The notes below the pieces were generated by a model, which saw nothing but the letters and a program-made list of their open reading frames with translations, had not been told where the DNA came from and searched no databases. A program made the position numbers and the translations under genes. From NCBI GenBank assembly GCA_025765615.1, contig JAIVFJ010000197.1:1-64000 (forward strand): a DNA stretch of 64,000 nt, given 5' to 3'. This document shows positions 8,545-21,200 of this stretch, in pieces (within the stretch, counting starts at the first letter, position 1; every line of letters begins with the position of its first letter). The stretch comes from Zopfochytrium polystomum (Eukaryota; Chytridiomycota; Chytridiomycetes; Chytridiales; Chytridiaceae).

Positions 8545-10398
8545 TCAAGCCCCCGCGCCAACCAAAAACGCCGCACACCTCCACACAAGCCTGCGCTCGA
8601 GCGGCATCCACTCCTTTCCAGCGGCGTCGCGACGTGTCCAGAACGGCTGCGTCGCGTCGCGGTCCGCTGCGATGCGGCCGATGGATCGGCGGTCTGCGAG
8701 GGCGCCGAGAACGGCGGCGGCGTCGCGTGGGCGAAGAGCGCACGCGTCGCGGAGGATGGCGTCGAAGACGAGTCGGGCTACGGTGGGCACGCGTGCCGCT
8801 GTGGTTCGGACGACGAGGCCGTCGGCTTGGCGGGGGCGCGGGTTGCAGAGGAGGGTGCGGGCGATGCGGAGGAGGAGACGTGCGGCGGCGTCGCGGGCGG
8901 CGGCGAGAGCGGGAAGAGGCGGAGCGGAGGAACGGGGTAGGTGGGTGGGAGGCGGACTTGATGGCCGGGGGCGGATTTGCAGCAGAGGGTTGTCGGCGAG
9001 TGCGGCGACGACGTTTGGATGGGTCCATTCCCACGCTGCAGCGCCGTTGCAGGCGGAAGCGTCAAGAAGTGTGAGATGCGATCCGCGGAGGGCCTCGGCG
9101 AGGGCTGGGGTGGGCGCTTCGTTGGTGTATCGGACAGTGATACGGAGGAAGTCGAGGTGGGAGTTTGCAGCGGCATCCAGCAACGTGGCGAGGGCGCGTT
9201 GGGAGGCGACCGCGGCGGGAAGCGCGAGCTCGCGGAGGCCGGGTTGGGGTGCTGAAACGATGAGGCGGGCCAAACGGACCAGATTAGGCTCGGACAAGCC
9301 TCCGTCAATCGCGAGAGATTGCAGTTGCGATGGCGGGGAGCCGTTGTCTGTGCTAGCGCGTTCGAGGGCCAAAAGGATTATGAGCATCTGGTCATCGGAC
9401 AGCGGCTGCGGCATCCCAAACACATCCCTGATCGACAACCGGAACGACAGCAGGCTTCGCAGGCCTTGCAGCAGGTTGGTAACTGCGTTTGGCACATCGT
9501 CGGCCTCGCTTGCCGGCATCGTTGCGTGGTCGTCGTAGATGAAACCATCTCCACTTCCGCCAGCCGGTCGCACGAGCCTGACGGCAAGATGTTTCAGCTC
9601 CGCACAGCGGCCGTCCACTGCCGCCTTCCTCACAAACGCACCCCAAGCCTCTTCCTTCAGAGCCATCGCCAACCCCACGATTCCAGGTGCCTGAACAAGG
9701 CCATCTGCGAGTGCGATCACAAGGCCCTCATCCCACGCGGTGGCGTCAACCTGCAACCAGACGAGCGGAGTCGGTGGCGCTCGGGCGAGGCCCGTGCAGA
9801 GCGCGTTTCGCAGTAGAGCCGCCTCTGGCGAATCGCTCGTGGGGATCGCGACCAGGCGCTGCTTGGCGGTCAGAAGAGCGAGGGCTGGGCCGGGGCTTCC
9901 AAGGAGGAGATCTGCGACGCGGTGGTCGAGGAGTGCAGGGTAACATTCGACTGCGGCGATGCGGAACAGGAGAGGGCGCGAGCGGGACGGGTGGTGCCGG
10001 TTGAGGCAAGGGAGGTGATCGTCGAGTGCGCGGAGTGTGTCGGCGGCGGCGGCATCGGCGGCGGGACAGTGGATCTCGACACGGACGGGGAACGCTGCGA
10101 TGTCGCCTGGGTCGTCTTGAGTCGGTATTCGCTGCAGCAACGGGTGCGCCGCAATGGCGGCCAGGAACGCAAGCAAGGAGGACTTGCGGCGCTGCTGGCG
10201 CCGCAAGCGGAAGAGTGAGCGATCGTCTGAGGGAGTTTCGATTACAAGCGTGCCGGTGGCCGCGTAGCCGATTTCGACTGGACGGACAAGCCCGCGTGAG
10301 CGTAAGCCCAGGATCCATCGAGCGAAGCGGTCGGCCTCGCGATCTGCTGCAGCTCCGCCGGAAAAGGGAAAGACGAGATCGAGATCGAGGCTCCCCAT
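8545..10398 (-). CDS. LRR-like protein of a local family (617 aa)
   Basis: A single-exon frame from an ATG at 10398. The N-terminus (LDLDLVFPF, ADRFARWI) is followed by irregular leucine-rich segments at residues about 300-450 (for example LQSLAIDGGLSEPNLVRLARLI), resembling ribonuclease-inhibitor-type repeats. The C-terminus has RDAAAVLGALADRRSIG and ends with RLVWRCAAFL. The same C-terminal blocks occur in the 636-codon frame at 56-57.9 kb and in fragments near 12.4 and 58.1 kb, so this is a lineage-specific family. It has no signal peptide or membrane span. Function is unknown; protein binding is the most that the repeats suggest. Confidence 0.8.
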   Translation of the reverse strand: MGSLDLDLVFPFSGGAAADREADRFARWILGLRSRGLVRPVEIGYAATGTLVIETPSDDRSLFRLRRQQRRKSSLLAFLAAIAAHPLLQRIPTQDDPGDIAAFPVRVEIHCPAADAAAADTLRALDDHLPCLNRHHPSRSRPLLFRIAAVECYPALLDHRVADLLLGSPGPALALLTAKQRLVAIPTSDSPEAALLRNALCTGLARAPPTPLVWLQVDATAWDEGLVIALADGLVQAPGIVGLAMALKEEAWGAFVRKAAVDGRCAELKHLAVRLVRPAGGSGDGFIYDDHATMPASEADDVPNAVTNLLQGLRSLLSFRLSIRDVFGMPQPLSDDQMLIILLALERASTDNGSPPSQLQSLAIDGGLSEPNLVRLARLIVSAPQPGLRELALPAAVASQRALATLLDAAANSHLDFLRITVRYTNEAPTPALAEALRGSHLTLLDASACNGAAAWEWTHPNVVAALADNPLLQIRPRPSSPPPTHLPRSSAPPLPALAAARDAAARLLLRIARTLLCNPRPRQADGLVVRTTAARVPTVARLVFDAILRDACALRPRDAAAVLGALADRRSIGRIAADRDATQPFWTRRDAAGKEWMPLERRLVWRCAAFLVGAGA

Positions 10399-10588
10399 TG
10401 TTGTTGTGCTCGCCTGCTCTCAATCAAGGTGGCTCAGTTGAAATACCCGATCCAGCGCAGTGAAGACAAGTTGTTCGAGGCAATCGTGTAAAGCGGGCTT
10501 TCGTAAACAAAGCGTGCGCGAGAGCTCCTCAAACGAAAAAGAAGAATGAAACGCGAAATAGGAAGGTCCAGAAATCCAAGTGGCTGAC

Positions 10589-11999
10589 TTAACCACGCTT
10601 CTTCCCTGCGCCGCGTCCTTTCTTTTCTGCAGCCCGAGCCACTGCAGGCTTGCTGGGAGGTGCTGTGCTCTTTGTGCTGCCACCACTGTTGCCGCCCTTG
10701 GATCCTCCCACTGGCCCGCTCGCCCCGCTCGTACCGCTGGGTGTCGCGCCCTTGCTGGCTGAGCTGGCAGCCTTCGGCGAGTTGTTCGCACAGGCGCCGG
10801 CTCGCCGGTCCAGGGAGCCGGAGGCACGGAACAGGAACCCGTGGTTGTTGCAGATGGTGACTATGCCGGCGGAATTCTCCATTGCGCTTTGTTCCTTTTT
10901 TCTGTTTGGCGCCTTTTTGGCTGCGGGTGAGGGGAGAAATTGAGGGTTTTTAGGGAGCTGCAGGATTTGAGCGGCAAGAAACGAACCGTATCCCCAATCG
11001 ATTGGATCGAACTTTTGAGCTTTTGTCCTGCACACGAATTCGGATGAAGTGCCAAGAAAAATTAGTTGAAAAGCAGACGGCGCTTTCGTTTTCGCGCGCA
11101 ACTGGTTGCACCTCTCCTTGCCCGTGTGAACGCGAATATTCCCCATATGGATATCGCGGTCAACATACCCACTCTCGATTTGCTTTGTCTTTATGTCTGC
11201 GACGATGCGGCCGCTGAGCTTGACCTTGCCGGGGTGATCCTTGGGCTTTTCGCCGACGAGCAAGTTGATTTTGCCTTTGGGTCGCCTTTCTTTTTGTTAA
11301 GCCAGTCCTTCAAGGCTGCGGAGCCGACTTTGTGCTGAACCATCTTGTTGCCCTGTACTGCGACGAGCTGGCCGGCTGCAGGCGGAGTTGAGAGTTAGGG
11401 GGATGGTATTCACAGTGATCATGGAAGGGAAAGGGTAAGCAAAAGCCCCACCCGCTTTCGTCGCGTCAATCTCCGTCTGTTTGAATGGCTTATAGTTCTC
11501 CTTGTAAATCACGTCTTTGGCTCCATGCTTCGCGTCGTAGACTTCCGCGCTGAACGCTTCTCTCTTTATTTCGCTGCTGACCTTTTTGTAGCATAACGCA
11601 CCTCGACTTAACTTTGCCAACTGTCTGGGTCGTGCCGGCCTGTTGTGTGTATGCACGGTAGGGCGCGCTGGCAAGGGCTTGCAACGATACTAACGATACG
11701 GGAGCCCGTGTTTTTACCTTTGATGGGGCTTCGCCTGCCTTCGGAGATCCGCCGCCGTTGGAGACTGGTTCGGCCAAGACGACGGGAAGGTGCGGAAAGA
11801 CGACGAGGACCAGTACCACGGCAAAGACAAGGAAGAGCAGGTGAAGCTGCGTGCGGATGGGCGATGTGGTGAAGGGCATGTGGCCACGGCGGCCGCCGCC
11901 ACAACGACGGCGACAAGGACAAGATCTAGAGGGTGCGGTCGTGCGGGAGAAGTCGCCGCCGCAGCCGGCTGCTGCACCGCTGGGGGTGGGCGGGGCCAT
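10589..11999 (-). pseudogene. Membrane-anchored kinase-like gene, damaged copy
   Basis: Starts MAPPTPSG with a hydrophobic segment (residues about 52-76), followed by the same exon series as its neighbour at 12868-14322. The kinase-like blocks are KDVIYKENYKPF, VAVQGNKMVQHKVGS, DIHMGNIRVHTGK and FDPIDWGYGSF. Compared with the neighbour, four bases are missing between KAKS and LLVGEKP (near 11264), which breaks the frame. The HGD of the catalytic-loop motif reads DRD. Another region needs a 31-base gap to keep frame. The C-terminus is a Ser/Gly/Lys-rich tail. It is probably a decaying duplicate, although unusual splicing cannot be excluded. Confidence 0.65.
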
Positions 12000-12329
12000 G
12001 GTGGTGGTGGGTGTTGTCGGTTGCTGGTTGTGGGCGAAGGCGTTGGTGTGTCGGAGATGGCAGGTCTTTGTGTCCGAAACTGTCGTGTCGGAATATTACA
12101 AAAATAGGCCATCGCGGATTTCAACTCATATCCGCCGAGCTGGCCCGACCAGACACCAAAGAAAGACACAGCTGCTCGCTCCCTTTAGAGGACTTTTCAG
12201 CCAGTGCATCATCGACCCTGCACAAGACAACGTTAACCACTGCTGGCCGTTTCAGGTTGAGGGAAGTGAAAGGGTAATTTGAGGAGGTCCAGGTATCATA
12301 AAAACCAGCCACTGGGCACAGCGGAATGT

Positions 12330-12530
12330 TCCCGTAGCACCGCGTACCACCTTCTGCACATGTTCCTCAAAAGAATCACCAAAGCTCTTCCTTCAACCCA
12401 ACTGCCATCCCACGATTCCTGACGCCTCAGCAGCGCCCACAGTGAGTGGGGCGACAAGTCCCTCTTCCCACGCGGTGACATCAGCCTGCATCGTTGACTG
12501 GACTGTGCTCAGGAGGGCCGCATGCTCACG
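12330..12530 (-). pseudogene. Fragment of the LRR-like family
   Basis: The minus strand reads ADVTAWEEGLVAPLTVGAAE and then ASGIVGW, which matches VDATAWDEGLVIALADGLVQ and APGIVGL of the gene at 8545-10398. Stops follow immediately and no other part of the gene is intact. Its place directly 3' of a kinase-like gene repeats the order seen in the first unit. Confidence 0.75.
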
Positions 12531-12867
12531 GAGATTATGACCTTGCGCCGATTGGCGTTCAGTAGTGCGAGGACAGGAACGATGGTCGGCGTGATGGGTT
12601 CCGCCGATTGCGGCAAGTTGTCGCACAACATCAAGCCAACGTTGAACCACCTCACTTCGACTGCCTCCCGATTACAGTCTGCCAACCACTCCTGCCTCAC
12701 GCGTTAGCATGATCATCGTGTCGCGCACCTCGCACAACCTTGTGGTCAGACTCGATGTTCTTGAAGAAAGGATATTTGAGAACGAGTGCAGTTCAATTCA
12801 GGAAAGGTATAGCGATGAAACGGGGGAAAAAGAAGCACGATGAAAAAGATAGAAAGCGCCCCAAACG

Positions 12868-14322
12868 CTACTTCTTCGCACCGCCGCCTTTCTTTTCAGC
12901 TCCCTGAGAGGCCGCAGGCTTGCTCGAAGGCGTAGAGCTCTTCCCACTTCGACCGCTTTCAGCATTGCCGCCCTTCGATCTTCCCACTGCTCCGCCTGCC
13001 CCGCTCCTGCTGCCGGGTGCTGCCGCCTTGTTGGCAGAGCTGGCGGCCTTTGGTGCGTTGCTTGCACAGGCGCCGGCCGGGGCACGTCGGTACAAGGAGC
13101 CGGATGCACGGAACTGGAACCCGCGGTAGTTGCAGATGCCGCGAATGATCACGGAATTATCCATTCCGCGTTCTGCCTTGGTTTTGTCCGTCACCTTTTG
13201 GGCTGCGGGGTTGATGGATGTGTTGGAGTGGTTTTTAGCAAACAACAACCGTGTGGGAATCGTTAGCCACAAGAAAGAAACGAACCGGTTCCCCAGTCGA
13301 TAGGCTCAAACTTTTGGGCTTTTCCCTGCACCGAAGAGTTCGAAATAAAATGAGTCAAACAAGACCAGCAGGAAAGAATCGAATCATTCACTCGCGCGAC
13401 TGAATGCGCTCACCTTCCCCGTGTGAACGCGAATGTTCCCCGCGTGAATGTCGCCGTGCACGTATCCAATGTCCTGCTGCTTTTTCTTGACGTCAGCGTT
13501 GATGCGGTCGCTAAGCTTGGCCTTGCCGGGGTGATCCTCTGGCTTCTCGCCGACGAGCAGGTACTTTGATTTTGCCTTTGGGCTGTTCTTCTTGTCGTCA
13601 ACCCACTCCTTCAAGCCTGTCGAGCCGACTTTGTGCTGAACCATTTTGTTGCCCTGTGCTGCGACCAGCTGGCCCGCTGTAGACGTGGTTTGAGAAAGTA
13701 GTTTGTGGAGTTGGGGGTTAGGGGGGAAAGATATTCAAGATTATGAAGGAATAGGATAAGGGACGCCTCACCCGCTTTAGTCGCGTCCACCTCCGTTTTT
13801 TGAAACGGCGATCTGTTCTCCATGTAAATGACGTCCTTGGCTCCATGTTTCGCATTGTAGACATCCGAGCCGAACATCTGTCTCTTAATTTCGCTGCCCA
13901 CCTTGAATTCGACGGAGCGGCAGTCAGAACTCAGCAAGAAAGGGATGACGAGTGAGAGACGGCAAGCGTGGCAAACCTTACCTGAACTTTAACGTTGCCA
14001 ACCGTCTGGGTCGTGCCGGTCTGGTAATGGATGGCGCAACGCGCTGTTAAGAGTCACTTGCGAGGGAACCGGTGCTTACCTTGGACAAATCTTCATCTGC
14101 TCTTGGGGATCCGCCGTCGTTAGAGCCAGGGTGGGCCGAAACGACAGACAGGATTAACGAGAGGGCCATTGCAACTCCAAGGAGAGCGAAGAGGAGCTGG
14201 AGGAGAACGGGTTTGCGCGACGTGGTGAAGGTGCGATCTATGTGGCCGCCACGACGACGGGAAGTCGCGGCCCGTGCGTTGCGGGCGGAGCCGGTAGCAG
14301 TGGTGGTGCGCCGCAGAGCCAT
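12868..14322 (-). CDS. Membrane-anchored protein kinase-like protein
   Basis: Multi-exon gene starting MALRRTTT at 14322. A hydrophobic span (residues about 39-63) suggests type II topology or a signal anchor. Later exons give TGTTQTVGNVKVQ, GSEIKRQMFGSDVYNAKHG, KDVIYMENRSPFQKTE, GQLVAAQGNKMVQHKVGS, then YVHGDIHAGNIRVHTGK and KFEPIDWGTGSF. HGDxHxxN followed by a D-[WF]-G motif is the catalytic and metal-binding layout of the protein-kinase-like fold (aminoglycoside or choline kinase type). The tail is Ser/Ala/Lys-rich. Introns have clear GT-AG ends. The substrate is unknown. The tandem copy at 10589-11999 is damaged while this one keeps its motifs. Confidence 0.65.
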
Positions 14323-15262
14323 TCTGGTCCTGTTTTTTTCGTTTCCGCATTGGCTGTGCGGAGCGTCTGGTCTAATGTGGATAAAAAGTGAGAGAGGAAA
14401 CGACAGACTCTGTGTCTATTATTGTCGGTCTGTCTGTAGCTGCCTGTCGGACTCCACTTCCCCCCAAAAAAAATTCAGTGGACTCCCCAGCCATGAATGC
14501 TTGTTGTAGGTGGTTGAACCAAGCGTTAGGGATGCGACTGCGTCCAACTATCGAAATTGCCTCCTGCTGCCTCTTAATAGGACTTAGAAAACAAGAGAAC
14601 AATACTCGATGGTGCAGAACGGCCTAATAATCGCACAGTTGTCGTTGCCACAGTACCGATCCCGCCGGCCAGGTGGTTGCCATAAACATCACTGGCCGCG
14701 GCAGTTTGAACCGCCGGACGGCCGCTTTTGACGAAAAGACTCGGGGGGTGGAATCCGCCATACTTTTCCCGTTTCAGGGCTTACGGCACGGCATCCGCGA
14801 TGGCATTGCTCTCATCTGCAGGAGGCTGAGATTGCCGTTTGGGTTTGTCGACGAGAAAGCATAAACCCTGGTTGCGGTAGCGGCGGACGAAGAACATAGT
14901 CTCCGAACGCGAGTACTTTACATTTTAATCATTATCGCTACCACCACAGGAGCGCTGTTGTTTGGACGAAAGAAGTCGCAGCGTGCATTGCCATTTCGTA
15001 ATACTCAAAGCTGAGCCCGCTGTCACTCAACTATTGGCACACGTGTGCCATCCGCGGGTTGACGCCAATTGCAGCATATCAACGAACTTGAGGGGGCAGC
15101 CCGCTGTCCTTCCACCGTTGCAGGGTATTTCTGCTGACCTCGTCCATCGCCATTTCTTTGTACAAGACCTCGCCTGTACTGCCGCCACGACTGGTGTGGT
15201 TTCCTGGACGGACCAATGCGCGCAGGTGAGCGAAAAAGAAAAGAGCGGGCCTGCCGCGCCGG
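14323..15262. other. Non-coding interval
   Basis: No recognisable coding content. It may hold 5' sequence of the kinase-like gene and 3' sequence of the membrane-protein gene. Confidence 0.45.
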
Positions 15263-15693
15263 TTACAAGTCAGGAACTGAATCTTGAGTCGTATATATGC
15301 AGATTGTATATATGCAGACTGCGCATGCGCGCAACACACAACAATAAAGAAATGAAAAGGGAAGGAATAGGAGATGAAAGAAGAAGATGAAAGTACAAGA
15401 AAAGGAAATGAGGATAGTGCAACAAAGCACGAGGGCAAGGCAAGAAAGAATTGGTCCCCCAATGGAACAAAAGCTCATCTCTACGCGCGCGAGAGAATCC
15501 AAAAGAAAGGGCGCCACACAGTGGACTTTACCGCGCAAACTGCAGAGACTCGCTGTCGCGCGTATGCAGGGACGATCGCGACACCGTGTCTGCGGCAGGT
15601 GGCTTGCCGAGAGCCGCGAGCGGGTCTGCAGCAGGGGCGGGAGGGAAAGATGCAGCCGGGACGGACGGGGCGCTGACGAAATTGTTCTGACAT

Positions 15694-16260
15694 GAAAGTT
15701 TGAGAGGGGCGACTGTTCGGTGGGGGGCCTCACCATGTTCATTTCGTCGGTGGGATTGGAGAGATCCTGCTTTTTCCGAGAGGAGGAGGAGAAGCAGCTG
15801 ATCATTCTCGAGTAAGTGGAGAGGGCGCGCTGAGTCTGTTTTTGTGTTTTGTTTTGCGAAGAGTAGGCGCGATGAGAGTGCCGTCGAAGAAACCTACCCG
15901 ATTCCCCATTTACCGATCCAAAGCACGCCAGCATCAAGCATGCGCCGACGCCCGGAATGTACAGGTTCATATCTACGGAGTCGCTGCTGACGCCTACTGG
16001 TCCGTTCAGACCGACGGTGCCTGCGAGAGAGGCGGCTGTTCGGATCGAGTTGACAAAGTAGGCGAGGGCGAGGACGGAGATGCCGCAGCACCAGACGATC
16101 ATACGGAAGACGAACTGGACGATGGCGCGGAGGGCGGCGGGGTTGGCGGGCTCGAGGAAGTCGAACTCTCGCGTGCCGGAGAGGTTGCGGTGTTTGCGGT
16201 AGTAGGCGATCGTTGCGTTCACTGCGACGGGTTTTTGAAAGCGTTTGGCAGCGGCGATGA

Positions 16261-16299
<39 letters not shown>

Positions 16300-17387
16300 G
16301 CGCACGCACTGAGGAAGCAAATACCGACGGTGAAGAAGAGCACGTCCCAGATGATTTCGTACACTACAAACTGGTACACGTATCTGTCGTAGTCGCAATA
16401 CGAGTCGCGGACGTACCGAGCGCTGTGACAGGCAAAACACAAGAGTTAAAGAAAACTTCGTACGAAGAACAGTGATCCACAAAACGAACTCCGAAGCCCT
16501 GGACAACGTCTGCATCAAGTTGAGGACGGTGGGAAGAGCGAAAGTGATGCACAGGTAGACGCTGGTGCGGTTCCGCAAGTAGCTCCACCATCCATGCTTT
16601 GTGCTGAAGGGCGAGAGCATTTGAAACAACTCGATAGCAAGGCATGCGTTGGCAGCAACTTCGTTTTCGTGTATGGTTTTGTATCAGTAGCCCGATTCGA
16701 AGGAAGAGAAACCATCAAACTTACAAGCTACATTCGAGATCATTTTGTAAATGAATGCCTGGCGCAGGGAAAGGGGAAGATCAGCGCTTCCTTGTCATTC
16801 AGGACCATTCCCCAGCCATTCCCAACATCGAACATACCAGCGTTTCGCACATGACCCAAAACTGCGGGTAGCCCCTTACGCCGCTTACGCCGGTGGTATT
16901 GTTGGTGATGACAAAGACCATCGATCCGGGTTCGGCGGCCATGCTGACGGCGCGATCGTAGACGGCAGGGACGAGGGTGCCGTCGAGCACAAGGACGAGC
17001 TCCCAGACGACGACAGTGGCGGCCATCATGACGAGGGGTCTGTTGCCGGAGGACACGGCGGCAACGGTCACGGCGACGGCGGCGAGCAGGCCGACGATGT
17101 TGAGCAGCAGCGGAAAGAGGTGCATCGCGAAGGCACGGTCACGGGGGCGGCAACGACAGATCTTTTTTTGTGGGGGAAGGGGTGTGCGTGATTGCTAAGC
17201 CGGAGCTGTGGCGGATGGCTCGGCCGATCCGGGCCCAGCCAAACACGAAGAATGCGATGACGCAAGCTTGGTGGATAACGGGGAAGGCGATGTCAGCCTT
17301 CAGTGCAGCGGGTTTGATTGGGGGATTGGCTTTAAGGTGGAAGAGCAGCAGCAGCATCAATGCGAGGCTGGCGACTACGCACTGCAC
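15694..17387 (-). CDS. Polytopic membrane protein, about nine spans, function unknown
   Basis: Minus-strand exons carry a run of hydrophobic helices: VVASLALMLLLLFHL, ACVIAFFVFGWARIG, LLLNIVGLLAAVAVTVAAV, ATVVVWELVLVL, SVYLCITFALPTVLNL, VVYEIIWDVLFFTVGICFLS, QFVFRMIVWCCGISVLALAY and GACLMLACF. Splice sites are clear for the middle exons. One intron (about 16320-16230) contains a T run of about 30 bases. The first exon and the true C-terminus were not resolved, so the coordinates are approximate. The gene faces away from the class C GPCR. It could be a receptor or transporter; no signature motif is seen. Confidence 0.6.
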
Positions 17388-17411
17388 CGGAAGGTCCACA
17401 CGATCACTCAC

Positions 17412-17667
17412 CCACGCACTAACAACTCACTCGCTTTCAATGAGCGACGGACGGGAATTGCGGGGGCGGGCTGTTTGTATTACAGTAAGTCCGTTATCAA
17501 GTATCACTCGTTCGTTTTAAAAATTTGGAGTTCGGGTTCGTTTCTTCTTATTACTGATGAGCGAGCACCACGTTCCCTTTTTCGCTTTTTCTTTGTTGTG
17601 GCGGGAAAAGACAGACGGGATGATGGCGGCGGTCTGTTTGTTGGGGAATCAATCTGTCTGTCAGTCG

Positions 17668-17707
<40 letters not shown>

Positions 17708-18282
17708 GAACGTGTCACATCGTTTGTTTTCCCAAAGGCGAAAAAAGGAAAAATTTGCAGAGCGCGACCGGCACTTACGGCATTTCTGTCTCCTGCTGAT
17801 GATGCGCGCCTTGTCAGCAATCAATCAATCAAGCAATCAACCAATCAAAAATCAATCCATCAATCAATCAACTCCCAAATACTGCAATTGTCGCAATTCT
17901 TCGCAAGGTTCAAAACAACAAAACCTGTGAAAGAATCGCAACCTTGCTGTTGGTTGGCGAGCCACATATGTACAGTACCTCGGTCGTTCGAGAATCAGAA
18001 CTGTTTTTGCGAAGAAGAGAAATTTTTGGTGGTTTCGGTATTTTTTTTTTTTTTTTTTTTGGAAAAGCGGCTGGTCGAAAGTAGATACAGTAGCCTCGAA
18101 GTGACAGCAGCAGGCATAGCGGATGATATTGTTGTTTTTCACTATTTGTTTGTGATATTAAGCTCGTCTGTCACATCTGTCTGTCTCTCTCTTCTCCATC
18201 CTCAGCTTTCCGCTCGCTCGTCACGCTCTGACAAACCAACCTTTGATCACGAGGCGCTTTTGGTGGGTCTGGCGTCCTCGCA
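17412..18282. other. Divergent intergenic region with tetranucleotide repeats
   Basis: Lies between two divergent genes. It contains a TCTG repeat at about 17656-17708 and an ATCA/AATC-type repeat at about 17815-17875, plus a T run at about 18043-18060. Confidence 0.6.
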
Positions 18283-21200
18283 ATGCAACTCCAGCGTCTG
18301 CCCGCCGTCGTCACGTCTCGAAAAAACACCGCCGCGGCCGTGGTCACGGCGCTGCTGGCGGTCTTAGCTTGCTGTTTGCCGTTTCTGATCTCTGTGCCAC
18401 GGTGCGCGGCCCAGAAGGCGGATAAAATCAAGGTTGGTATTTGGACTGTTTACTTCTCGCTCACTCCACGGGATCTTTCCCATGCCTCCTCACCCTCCGC
18501 TTCTTCCAGGTTGCCGCCGTGCTCGGCTTCTATGTTCCACCAAACGGCCCAACTGGGCCGTTTGGCGCACTGTCGCTGTCGCTTTCAAGCATGGCGATCT
18601 ACCAAGGCGCACTCAATTACGTCTACAAAGTCAACAACGATTCTAGGTTCAGCAAATATTCTAAATTGATGGCCCGCTCTGACCCCCCTTTTAAAAAAAA
18701 AAACAGCATCCTCCCCGGAGTCAAGATAGAGCTCGTACCTGTAAACAGCTTCAGTCAAAGGGGGCAGGTCCTGAAAGGGGCGATCAAAGCTTTAGAAGAC
18801 AACGGAGCATCTGCGATGATCGGTGAAGGGATTTCCGACATGACGGTACGCGAAGACGGATCCTTGAGTAAATTAACGCTAATTTTTTTCAAGATCACAC
18901 TTGCAACGGTCGCTTCGGCTTATAACGTGAGAGCCCTCGCTAATGTACCGACAAATTTACCGAGAAAATTTACGACAGAGTCCGCTGTGCATGCCATCGG
19001 CTACTTCTTCTCTTCTGTCGGACAAACTCGCGTATCCTTCTGCCTTCAGATTGGCAACAACGAGCACTCGTAAGTTCAGCATCACCAACCATTTGTCGCC
19101 TGATTCAGCTAATCTTATGACTGCACGTGTAATACTTCAAGTACAAGCCAACGCGATCATGCGTCTCGTTTCGTCGCGCAACTTTTCCAACATCGCTGTT
19201 TTTACGCTTAACGATGACGTAAGCAATTTGCAAAGGAAATCTTTACCGCTCCCACACCCAAAGCAACTCCCAATTATGCTCAACTCCCTTCCCCCGCTCT
19301 AGTTTGGAACGGGAATGCTGTCCTCGCTAGAAGGCGCTGTCGCGGCCTATAACATTACCCTCAGGGTGATCGCAACAGGAGACAGGCTCACTACGGTGAA
19401 CTGGGAGGCCTTCTTTGACCAAGCCATCATCCGGGGAATCCAGGTGATCGTGTTTGCAATGCAGTTCAACTACGTCGTGCCGTTCCTCCGAGCTGCGGAC
19501 CGTAAGGGAATGCTGAACGGAGACTATTGGTTTGTCACGACGACGAGCTGGAACCAAAACGTCTTTGTCAACGACGCCGACCTTCTTCCAAAGATCATTG
19601 GGATTTGGCAGGTTAGAGCCCCGCGCGATCACCCCGCCGGCACCGGAGAGGATACTGTCTCAAACCCAATTTTCCCTCCTCCAATACAACAGGTGGAAGC
19701 GCCGACGCTGTTCGACTACAACCCGACGGGCGCCACGCAAGACGCGCAAGGCCTCTACGCATGGTGGAAGACGCTGTATCGCCCAAACACGGGCAGCCTG
19801 CCCGGGTTCCCGGCCGAGTTCAGTTTCGACCAGATCGTGATGTACAACGCGGCGACGCCGGCGGTGATCCCGCCGAGCCGGTGCAACAACGACAGCATGC
19901 TTTCGATCGCGGCGGAGATCAATCCGTTTCCGGTGGGGACGGTGACCAAGGGCAACGACACGTACGTGCAAGCGGTCGTCGGGAACCAGTGCTATGGGAA
20001 GGGGATGTATCCGCAGAGCTGGTTCGTGGTGCTGGCCAAGGCGCTCGGGTACGGTAATCCGACGCCGTATTTTGAGGTCGGGCAGGGGTACAGGTGCATG
20101 AAGCTTACGGTTGCGATGATGGACTACGTGAGTGCTTTTGGTGTTGGCAAAAAATTGTCCAAATCAGCATTATTATACTAACCAATGAAGAAAAAAAAAA
20201 ACACCCTGAATCTCTCATCCACACTTTCTCGTTCAACCGATTCAATGCCTTGACTTATAGCTGCTTAAGAACGGCGTACCGCTGAGCAAGATCCAAGATC
20301 GTTCGGCCTTCACCGGACTCAACTTCACCAGCCTGATAAACAACATCACCGTGGACGACCCCTACGGCGGGACGATGTACGCCGACTCCCACGGCGACGT
20401 TCAGAGCGACCAGTCGATCAACATATTCCTCAACACGACGCTGGGCGTGATCTCGACGACCGTCGGGAACTGGTCGGTGCGGACGGGGGAGCTGACGTAC
20501 TTTGACGGACGTCCGCTGGTGTTCCTGGGCGGCAAGACGGCGCCGCCGACGCCGCCGACGATCCCGAACAACGAGTTTCCGGCAAAGATGGGGCTGCGGT
20601 ACGGGGTGGACGCGGTTGTGGTGCTGTGCTCGCTGTTTTCGTTTGCGACCGTGGCGTTTATGGCGGTGCACATGAATTTGAAGGTGTTCAAGGCGTCGTC
20701 GCCGGCTTTCTTGATCCTGTAAGTGCACGAGGGATCGCCCCGTTTGCTTTTAATTTTTTTTCGAGCGTCATCGCTAAAGGCTGCTCTCTAACACATCGAC
20801 GCAGGATGGTGATTGGCGCCAACATCTCCTACGCCGGTGTAATCTACTTCTCAGTCTATCCCATGGTGATAAGCACGACAGTTCATTCGAAAATGTCATC
20901 CTCGAGCCACACTAACCCAGGCGTTTTTCGCCTATCCCACAGAACAACTCCTCCTGCATCGCCCACGTCTGGCTCAAGTACCTCGGCTTCGCGGCGGCCT
21001 TCGGAGCCCTCATCGTCAAGACGTTCCGGATCAGCGTGATCTTCGGCTCAGCGGACCGGCGGACGCGGCGAAGCAACAACAGCCTCAACAAAAGCAGCGC
21101 GAAAAGCGGCGGCGGCGGCGGCGGCGGCGCGCAGGCGGTGAAGCTGACGGACGCGACGCTGCTGTTGTACTTTGGCGTGTTCTTCGCGGGGTGGCTGGCA

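Noticed and set aside
8528..9538. 336-codon plus-strand frame
   Set aside because: Lies antisense to the LRR-like gene. Its Arg/Ala-rich content is what the complementary strand of a high-GC gene gives.
17645..17720. TCTG repeat as a possible regulatory array
   Set aside because: A plain tetranucleotide microsatellite with no spacing or flanking structure beyond slippage.
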